Source of the DNA: an uncultured Eubacteriales bacterium
GTDB lineage: Bacteria; Bacillota; Clostridia; Oscillospirales; CAG-272
Direction of reading: 5' to 3'
DNA: 27,103 nt
Assembly: GCA_900549725.1 (NCBI GenBank)
Contig: URPL01000021.1
Coordinates: forward strand, 1 to 27,103
The notes under the pieces are model-generated. The model ran no database searches, was not told where the DNA came from, and saw nothing but the letters and a program-made list of their open reading frames with translations. The translations under genes and the position numbers were made by a program. Positions 22,872 through 27,103 of the stretch are shown here, piece after piece; positions within the stretch are counted from its first letter, which is position 1; every line of letters begins with the position of its first letter.

Positions 22872-24038
22872 TTATCCGTCATTTTCTTCCGTCGGCGTCT
22901 GCGGCGTTTCAAAGCGAAGATTTACGCCGCCTACCTGCGCCCCGCCGTCCGCGCGGATCAAAATATATTTGGTGCCGTTAATTTCCCTTGTGCTGACAAG
23001 ATCCGCCCGCTCCGGATTGACGCGAATGGTAACATCGGACGTTTGCAGCGCAAACTGCTTCACATCCACCAAATTGGCAGGCGGCAGCGCGGTGCCGACG
23101 CCGAATGCCTCGTCATATTCCGCGGAAAAGGACCGCAGCTGCTCCTGCGGCAGATCGCAGACCTGTAAAATCTGCTCAATGGAATCCTTCGTGATAAGCA
23201 GCGGCTCCGGGTCATGGCTTTCACGATGCTCCCGAACGATCGCGCTGACATTTGCGTGAAGCGCCTGCATCACGGAAAGATCGCACCCTTCCTGCACGCT
23301 CTCCGAGAGCACTTGCCTGAAGCATTCCTTTTGCTGTGCGGGCGGCATAGGCGCCTGCGCGGCAAACAGCGCCGCAAACAGATCCGCATAGCTGGCTTTG
23401 CCGTCTTTGCAATAGCAAATACAGCCGTAAATATTACTTTTGCGGTCGTCAAATGCCGGATAGGTAAAGCCGAAGGTCGGCGGGCAGACAATGCCGTTTT
23501 CCACAGAGCTTTGAAACTTGCTTTCATAGGCGGAAAAAGCAAGATGCTCTTTCCCGTTTTTCAAAGGGCAGACCGCCGCGGTCAGATAGGTAAACTGCTC
23601 GGAGGATTCAAGGCTTCCGGAGCCGCTCGCCCCGGTGGAAAAAACATCATAGGTATCGCTTGCAAGCAAGACGACATGATTTTCGTTTTCCTTGCAGCTA
23701 AGCCCCGAGGCGATTTTTCCATACAGGCTCTCCCGCAGGGCTTCGTCTGCACAGCCGCAGCCGCGCAGATCGGAAAGCAGGCGCTGCTCCGCCCCGTTTA
23801 GCACCTGTTCGTTTGTGAAAGAGACCTCTGCAAGGCGCTGCCCGACGGCACCGCTGAGCGTTTTTTTCAAAAGCGCCAGAATTGCCTCGCTCTCATTTTC
23901 CGAAAGCGTGGAAAACGGTACGGAAAAGCGCTTGAGTATTTCCTTTTTATCATTGATATAGCAGCCGTGCACCACCGAGATGTTCGTGCGCTCCGGATGA
24001 AAATGGCGGCGCAGCTCCGCCGTTTCGCGTTGATTCAT
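22872..24038 (-). CDS. DUF4317 family protein
   Basis: A 388-aa soluble protein without signal peptide or membrane helix, matching the DUF4317 family of Clostridia. Recognisable parts are the N-terminal ETAELRRHFHPERTNISVVH, GCYINDKKEILKRF, the KKTLSGAVGQRL segment (about 58-69), VVLLASDTYDVF (about 122-133), YLTAAVCPLKNGKEHLAF and GFTYPAFDDRKSNI (about 189-202). No function has been shown for this family to my knowledge. The start follows GGAGGGG closely. No promoter is evident upstream within the 127 bases before the tRNA terminator. The lipoprotein gene follows on the same strand. Confidence 0.9.
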   Translation of the reverse strand: MNQRETAELRRHFHPERTNISVVHGCYINDKKEILKRFSVPFSTLSENESEAILALLKKTLSGAVGQRLAEVSFTNEQVLNGAEQRLLSDLRGCGCADEALRESLYGKIASGLSCKENENHVVLLASDTYDVFSTGASGSGSLESSEQFTYLTAAVCPLKNGKEHLAFSAYESKFQSSVENGIVCPPTFGFTYPAFDDRKSNIYGCICYCKDGKASYADLFAALFAAQAPMPPAQQKECFRQVLSESVQEGCDLSVMQALHANVSAIVREHRESHDPEPLLITKDSIEQILQVCDLPQEQLRSFSAEYDEAFGVGTALPPANLVDVKQFALQTSDVTIRVNPERADLVSTREINGTKYILIRADGGAQVGGVNLRFETPQTPTEENDG

Positions 24039-24165
24039 GGGTCCCCTCCGAATTTATAATTTTTCTCCGTTAAGACAGTTGCATTGCGCGCGCAAAGCGG
24101 TATTCGGCGAAAAAACCAAACGCCGCTTTCGCGAACAATCTCACTCGCCAAAAGGCAAATATAAC
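24039..24165. other. Intergenic leader with nested inverted repeats
   Basis: This non-coding stretch lies between the tRNA-Arg terminator and the DUF4317 gene. It contains an outer inverted repeat AAAGCGG (24094-24100) with CCGCTTT (24123-24129), an inner GGCG (24106-24109) with CGCC (24121-24124), which overlaps the outer arm, and a small GCCAAAAGGC hairpin (24147-24156). I see no gene and no clear promoter in it. It may be a structured leader of the DUF4317 transcript. Confidence 0.4.
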
Positions 24166-24198
24166 TGAAAAAGCACTTGCGTTGCAAGTGCTTTTTCA
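24166..24198 (-). terminator. Intrinsic terminator of tRNA-Arg
   Basis: A perfect 15-bp stem pairs 24166-24180 with 24184-24198 around a 3-base loop. On the minus strand it starts right after the CCA end of tRNA-Arg and closes with a T run inside the stem. Confidence 0.88.
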
Positions 24199-24275
24199 TG
24201 GCCTGCCCGAGCGGATTCGAACCGCTGACCTTTAGAGTCGGAGTCTAACGCGCTATCCAGCTGTGCCACGGGCAG
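24199..24275 (-). tRNA. tRNA-Arg (anticodon CCG)
   Basis: A 77-base cloverleaf on the minus strand with CCA encoded. The acceptor CTGCCCG pairs fully with CGGGCAG, the anticodon stem TTAGA/TCTAA closes loop CTCCGAC with anticodon CCG, and the T arm AGCGG-TTCGAAT-CCGCT is perfect. The D stem GCAC/GCGC has one A-C mismatch. It reads the Arg codon CGG. Confidence 0.96.
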
Positions 24276-24295
24276 ATGCATTTTTGAACGCTGAG

Positions 24296-24324
24296 ATTAT
24301 AGCACACTTTTTGTTTTTTGTAAA
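24296..24324 (-). promoter_or_regulatory. Extended -10 promoter of tRNA-Arg
   Basis: On the minus strand TTTACA (24324-24319) and TATAAT (24301-24296) are 17 bases apart, with TGC before the -10. The mature tRNA starts about 20 bases downstream of the -10. Confidence 0.85.
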
Positions 24325-24383
24325 GGCAAATTTTTGTTTTTTTACTTTTTCATAAAAAGAAATCAAATTCGACAAAATTTTTA

Positions 24384-24403
24384 GCACCCTTTTTCATTGA
24401 CTT
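24384..24403 (+). repeat. 20-nt element over the -35 box, copy 2
   Basis: GCACCCTTTTTCATTGACTT differs from 2469-2488 at one base and has the same register to the -35 hexamer. See the matching entry upstream of the Lar-like operon. Confidence 0.7.
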
Positions 24404-24425
24404 TCCCGCAAAAAAACTGTATACT
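24397..24425 (+). promoter_or_regulatory. SigA promoter of the SIS isomerase gene
   Basis: TTGACT (24397-24402) and TATACT (24420-24425) are 17 bases apart. The -35 and its upstream flank are shared with the Lar-like operon promoter. Confidence 0.82.
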
Positions 24426-24457
24426 GCTTTTAGATATGTTTAGCTCTGGAGGTCACT

Positions 24458-25498
24458 ATGATCAATCTCGAAAAAGAAATTCGTCAACAAGGGACGGTTC
24501 TTGCAGGCGTCGGCGCCGCAAATTCCGAAACGGTAAAAGCGATTGCGGCAGCTGCAAAGGCGCATGCGATCGATCAGATCGTTTTCGCCGCCCGCGGAAC
24601 CAGCGATCATGCCGCAATTTACGCGCAATATCTGTTCCATCGCTACACGGGCATTCCCTGCTCGCTTGCCACCCCCTCCGTTGTTACCAAATACGGCACA
24701 CATATGCACTATGAGCATGCGCTTGTGATCGGTATCTCTCAATCCGGATGCGCGCAGGATGTGCTTTCCGTTCTGCAGGACGCAAAGCAAAGCGGTGCCA
24801 TCACCGCAACGTTAACCAATAACCCCGATTCCCCTTTGGCACACGGTGCCGATTTTCACCTTTACTGCAATGCAGGCCCCGAGCGCAGCATTGCCGCTAC
24901 CAAGACCTTTACCTCGCAGATGTATGCCCTTGCAATGCTTTGCGAGGCATTTTGCGGCGATGCCGAAATCACCGAAATGCTCCGCCGCCTTCCGAAAATG
25001 ACCGAAGAGCTGATGCAGACCGTTCCCGTGCAGATCGAAAAGATCATTGCACGCTATCGCTATCTTGAGGATGCCTTTGTGCTCGGCAGAGGCATGGCAT
25101 ATCCGATTGCACTCGAAGGCGCGCTCAAAATTTTGGAAACCAATAAAATCCGGGTGCGCGGCTATGCAAGCTCCGATTTTCATCACGGCCCGATGGCGCA
25201 GCTGAGCTCCAAAACGCTTGCCATTGTTTTGGCGCCGGCAGGCCAGACGCAGGATGACGCAATCGAAATGCTTGAAAAAGCCCGTACCACCGGTGCGGAA
25301 ACGCTTGTCATTACCGACGACGGAGCCCTGGGCGAAAAATATCCCCTTTGCATTGTGGTGCCCGGCATGAAAAACGATGTTGCTGCGCCGTTTATGCTTG
25401 CCATAGCTCTGCAGTTCTTCGCGCTCAAGCTGACCGAGGTCAAAGGCATCGATCCCGATCAGTCTGCTGTGCTGAAAAAGATTACAATCACAAAATAA
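24458..25498 (+). CDS. Double-SIS-domain sugar-phosphate isomerase/deaminase (GlmS C-half/NagB-II-like)
   Basis: A 346-aa cytosolic protein made of two SIS domains, like the isomerase half of glucosamine-6-P synthase, without the glutaminase half and its N-terminal Cys. Such proteins act as glucosamine-6-phosphate deaminases (NagB-II), AgaS-type deaminases or fructosamine deglycases (FrlB). SIS 1 (about 25-165) has ARGTSDHAA (45-53), GISQSG (92-97) and ERSIAATKTFT (142-152). SIS 2 (about 200-330) has LGRGMAYPIALEGALKI (209-225) with Glu220 at the GlmS ring-opening position, and SDFHHGP (239-245) with the sugar-phosphate His. The C-terminus DQSAVLKKITITK matches the catalytic Lys loop of GlmS. 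The start follows TGGAGGT. Which amino sugar it uses is not shown by sequence. It shares its -35 element with the Lar-like operon. Confidence 0.85.
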   Translation: MINLEKEIRQQGTVLAGVGAANSETVKAIAAAAKAHAIDQIVFAARGTSDHAAIYAQYLFHRYTGIPCSLATPSVVTKYGTHMHYEHALVIGISQSGCAQDVLSVLQDAKQSGAITATLTNNPDSPLAHGADFHLYCNAGPERSIAATKTFTSQMYALAMLCEAFCGDAEITEMLRRLPKMTEELMQTVPVQIEKIIARYRYLEDAFVLGRGMAYPIALEGALKILETNKIRVRGYASSDFHHGPMAQLSSKTLAIVLAPAGQTQDDAIEMLEKARTTGAETLVITDDGALGEKYPLCIVVPGMKNDVAAPFMLAIALQFFALKLTEVKGIDPDQSAVLKKITITK

Positions 25499-25508
25499 CT
25501 GTTCGTTT

Positions 25509-25531
25509 AGCGTTGTGCCGGGCACAGCGCT
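25509..25531 (+). terminator. Weak hairpin between SIS and prs genes
   Basis: A 10-bp stem, AGCGTTGTGC (25509-25518) with GCACAGCGCT (25522-25531), is followed only by TTTGCATGTTTAT, a poor T tract. I read it as a partial terminator or processing site; no promoter for prs is evident in this gap, so read-through from the SIS gene is likely. Confidence 0.45.
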
Positions 25532-25593
25532 TTGCATGTTTATAAGCGGAAATAAAAAAAGAAAACGAATATCAGAAGAACAAGGAGAAAATC

Positions 25594-26706
25594 ATGGACT
25601 CAAACTACTTCGGCAAGCTCAGCGTTATCGGTATGAAAGGAACGGAAAATTTTGTACGCCGTGTGGACGAATACCTGACCGATTGGCGCAAAAAAGAAGA
25701 GCCAACCTATCTGCTCCCCGCTGATTGCCCGCGTTTCGGCACAGGCGAGGCGAAAGGTATTCTGCATGATACCGTGCGCGGACACGACATTTATTTGTTC
25801 TGCGACCCGTTCAGTTACGGCGTGACCTATAAGATGTACGGGCAGAACGTGCCTATGTCTCCCGATGATCACTTCCAGGACCTCAAGCGCATGATCGGCG
25901 CAATCGGCGGCAAGGCACGCCGCGTTAATGTTGTTATGCCGATGCTTTATGAGGGCAGACAGCATCGCCGCTCTGCCAGAGAATCTCTGGACTGCGCCAT
26001 TGCCCTTCAGGAGCTTGTCAACGCCGGCGTTACGAATATCATCACTTTTGATGCCCATGATGCCCGTGTGCAGAATGCCATCCCCTATCACGGTTTTGAA
26101 AGTGTCCGTACCTCTTATCAGATGCTCAAGGCAATGGTAAAATATGATCCGGAGGTGAAATTCCTGCCTGATCAGACTCTGTTCATCACCCCGGACGAGG
26201 GCGGTATGAGCCGCGCCATGTATTATTCCTCCGTGCTCGGGCTGGATCTCGGCATGTTCTATAAGCGCCGCAATTACACCATCGTCGTGGACGGACGCAA
26301 CCCCATTGAAGCGCACGAATACCTCGGCAATTCCGTGGAGGGCAAAAATGTTATCATCGTTGACGATATGATCTCCTCCGGTGATTCCATCATTGATGTT
26401 GCATATCAGCTCAAAGAGCGCGGCGCAGGCAAAATTTTTGTTTTCGCAACCTTCGGTCTGTTCTGTAACGGGCTTGAGAACTTCGATAAAGCATATGCGC
26501 AGGGGCTGTTCAACCGCATTTATACAACAAACCTGAACTACCGCGACCGTTCCGTTTTGGAGCGTGATTGGTATCGCGAGGTTTCCATGTGCAAATATGT
26601 CGCCTATATTATCGACACGCTCAACCGCGATGAATCCATCAGCGATCTGCTCAACCCCGCCGGCCGCATTCACAGCCTGATCGACCGCGCAAAGCTGACC
26701 TATTAA
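25594..26706 (+). CDS. prs: Ribose-phosphate pyrophosphokinase, long-form (PRPP synthetase)
   Basis: Makes PRPP from ribose-5-phosphate and ATP for nucleotide, His, Trp and NAD synthesis. It is 370 aa, longer than the usual 315-aa class I enzyme, and belongs to a divergent form common in Clostridia. The order of conserved parts is as in Prs: MPMLYEGRQHRRSARES (115-131, replacing the PYxxYARQDRK motif), TFDAHDARVQ (151-160) with His155 at the ATP site, FITPDEGGMSRA (197-208), FYKRRNYT (222-229, the catalytic flexible loop) and the PRPP-binding IIVDDMISSGDS (254-265). The start follows AAGGAG at 25581-25586. A strong terminator follows. The N-terminal insertions and altered first motif make the regulation (ADP or GDP allostery) uncertain. 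Confidence 0.93.
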   Translation: MDSNYFGKLSVIGMKGTENFVRRVDEYLTDWRKKEEPTYLLPADCPRFGTGEAKGILHDTVRGHDIYLFCDPFSYGVTYKMYGQNVPMSPDDHFQDLKRMIGAIGGKARRVNVVMPMLYEGRQHRRSARESLDCAIALQELVNAGVTNIITFDAHDARVQNAIPYHGFESVRTSYQMLKAMVKYDPEVKFLPDQTLFITPDEGGMSRAMYYSSVLGLDLGMFYKRRNYTIVVDGRNPIEAHEYLGNSVEGKNVIIVDDMISSGDSIIDVAYQLKERGAGKIFVFATFGLFCNGLENFDKAYAQGLFNRIYTTNLNYRDRSVLERDWYREVSMCKYVAYIIDTLNRDESISDLLNPAGRIHSLIDRAKLTY

Positions 26707-26736
26707 ACGAAGCAAAAAAATAAATACAGAAAAAAA

Positions 26737-26766
26737 TGCGGCGCATCGTGCGCCGCAGTTTTTTTG
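26737..26766 (+). terminator. Intrinsic terminator of prs
   Basis: A perfect 9-bp GC-rich stem, TGCGGCGCA (26737-26745) with TGCGCCGCA (26749-26757), loop TCG, followed by GTTTTTTTG. Confidence 0.94.
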
Positions 26767-26775
26767 AAGCAAGGC

Positions 26776-26816
26776 AAAAAAGAAACGACGGTTTTTTTTC
26801 CCAAAAACGGTCGTTT
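26776..26816 (-). terminator. Intrinsic terminator of tRNA-Gln
   Basis: On the minus strand AAACGAC (26816-26810) pairs with GTCGTTT (26789-26783), extended past one mismatch by a G-C and five A-T pairs, and followed by a C and a TTTTTT tract (26781-26776). It starts three bases after the tRNA CCA end. Confidence 0.75.
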
Positions 26817-26818
26817 TT

Positions 26819-26894
26819 TGGCTAAGGTGGTAGGATTCGAACCTCCGAAATCCTGGAGTCAGAGTCCAGTGCCTTACCGCTTGGCGATACCTCA
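26819..26894 (-). tRNA. tRNA-Gln (anticodon CTG), with imperfect stems
   Basis: A minus-strand cloverleaf of 76 bases including encoded CCA. The D arm GCCA-AGCGGTA-AGGC is typical of tRNA-Gln. The anticodon stem CTGGA/TCCAG closes loop CTCTGAC with anticodon CTG, which reads CAG. The acceptor TGAGGTA/CACCTTA has a G-U pair at 2-71 and an A-C mismatch at 7-66; the T stem GGAGG/CCTAC has a G-A mismatch; the variable loop has six bases. It may be active but is less regular than tRNA-Arg. Confidence 0.87.
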
Positions 26895-26910
26895 ATTTGA
26901 AAGCTTAGTT

Positions 26911-26939
26911 ATTATAGCACGCACTTTCGCCCTTGTCAA
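26911..26939 (-). promoter_or_regulatory. Consensus promoter of tRNA-Gln
   Basis: On the minus strand a perfect TTGACA (26939-26934) and a perfect TATAAT (26916-26911) are 17 bases apart with TGC before the -10. The strength argues that the tRNA is expressed. Confidence 0.92.
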
Positions 26940-27039
26940 TATCTTTTTTGAAAATGTTTCGGATTTCGGATTTTTTGACGCAAATGATATGCAAAAAATA
27001 CTGAATTACCTGCAACAGAACGCATTTTTCGCAAAAAGA

Positions 27040-27068
27040 TTGAATTTTTTCACAGGATATGCTATGAT
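27040..27068 (+). promoter_or_regulatory. Extended -10 promoter reading out of the window
   Basis: TTGAAT (27040-27045) and TATGAT (27063-27068) are 17 bases apart, with TGC before the -10. Transcription should begin near 27075. The last 28 bases hold no start codon with a ribosome site, so the product, protein or RNA, lies beyond the edge. A second, weaker TTGACG (26975-26980) lies upstream without a good -10. Confidence 0.65.
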
Positions 27069-27103
27069 GGAATATGTGTAGGCTTTTGAAGAAGCTTCCT
27101 CTT

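Noticed and set aside
25600..26895. 431-codon minus-strand frame opposite prs, starting inside tRNA-Gln
   Set aside because: It covers prs in antisense, its start lies in the tRNA gene and its translation contains a tRNA-derived segment.
26764..27081. Plus-strand frame of 105 codons across the tRNA-Gln locus
   Set aside because: It reads through the terminator and tRNA on the wrong strand; the VVGFEPP stretch is the usual false translation of a tRNA gene.
1..27103. Insertion sequences, prophage, CRISPR arrays, toxin-antitoxin pairs
   Set aside because: No transposase, integrase, phage structural gene, direct-repeat array or small paired toxin gene could be seen on either strand.

Overview
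The window is a dense stretch of a bacterial chromosome, most likely from a Clostridia-class Firmicute (Bacillota) of moderate GC such as an uncultured gut member of the Oscillospirales or Lachnospirales. The evidence is the gene content (RNase M5, HemZ, a SpoVB-type flippase, RNHCP, DUF4317 and DUF4830 proteins, a long-form PRPP synthetase), strong AGGAGG-type ribosome sites, and SigA promoters with an almost invariant 17-nt spacer, often with an extended TGn -10. I see no insertion sequence, prophage, CRISPR array or rRNA. About 90 % is coding.

Layout from left to right. An ABC-F ATPase (2-1912, +) converges on a small membrane-anchored DUF4830-type gene (1915-2388, -). A short carbohydrate operon follows (2535-6359, +): a LarA-family nickel-pincer racemase/epimerase homologue, NADP-type 6-phosphogluconate dehydrogenase and a PfkB sugar-acid kinase, closed by a bidirectional terminator. 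The next minus-strand operon (8473 to 6426) starts with RNase M5 and continues with a GtrA-like membrane protein, an RNHCP zinc protein and an unknown anchored protein. A second minus-strand operon (12578 to 8597) encodes an SPFH protein with three zinc ribbons, a zinc-ribbon membrane protein, a TPM-domain membrane protein and an uncharacterised protein. It resembles the Bacillus ydjI/ydjG/ydjH membrane-stress cluster but has no PspA gene.

A third minus-strand operon (18093 to 12767) links HemZ, purine nucleoside phosphorylase, an MtaD-type amidohydrolase and a flippase; the two purine genes overlap by ATGA. Divergently, a GNAT acetyltransferase precedes an ECF sigma factor and its overlapping membrane partner (probable anti-sigma factor), then an NSS-family sodium symporter. 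A convergent minus-strand pair encodes a DUF4317 protein and a large lipoprotein. The right end holds tRNA-Arg(CCG), a double-SIS sugar isomerase, a long-form PRPP synthetase, tRNA-Gln(CTG) and an outward-reading promoter whose product lies beyond the window.

Themes. Several genes meet in pentose-phosphate and purine metabolism: Gnd makes ribulose-5-P, Prs makes PRPP, and PNP plus the amidohydrolase recycle purines. The Lar-like operon and the SIS isomerase gene, 22 kb apart, carry a nearly identical 20-nt element (19/20) in the same place over the -35 box. The best candidates for something not well described are the Lar/Gnd/PfkB aldonate operon, this shared promoter element, the PspA-less SPFH/TPM/zinc-ribbon cluster and the ECF sigma/partner pair. 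All functions are inferred from sequence patterns; no database search was run.
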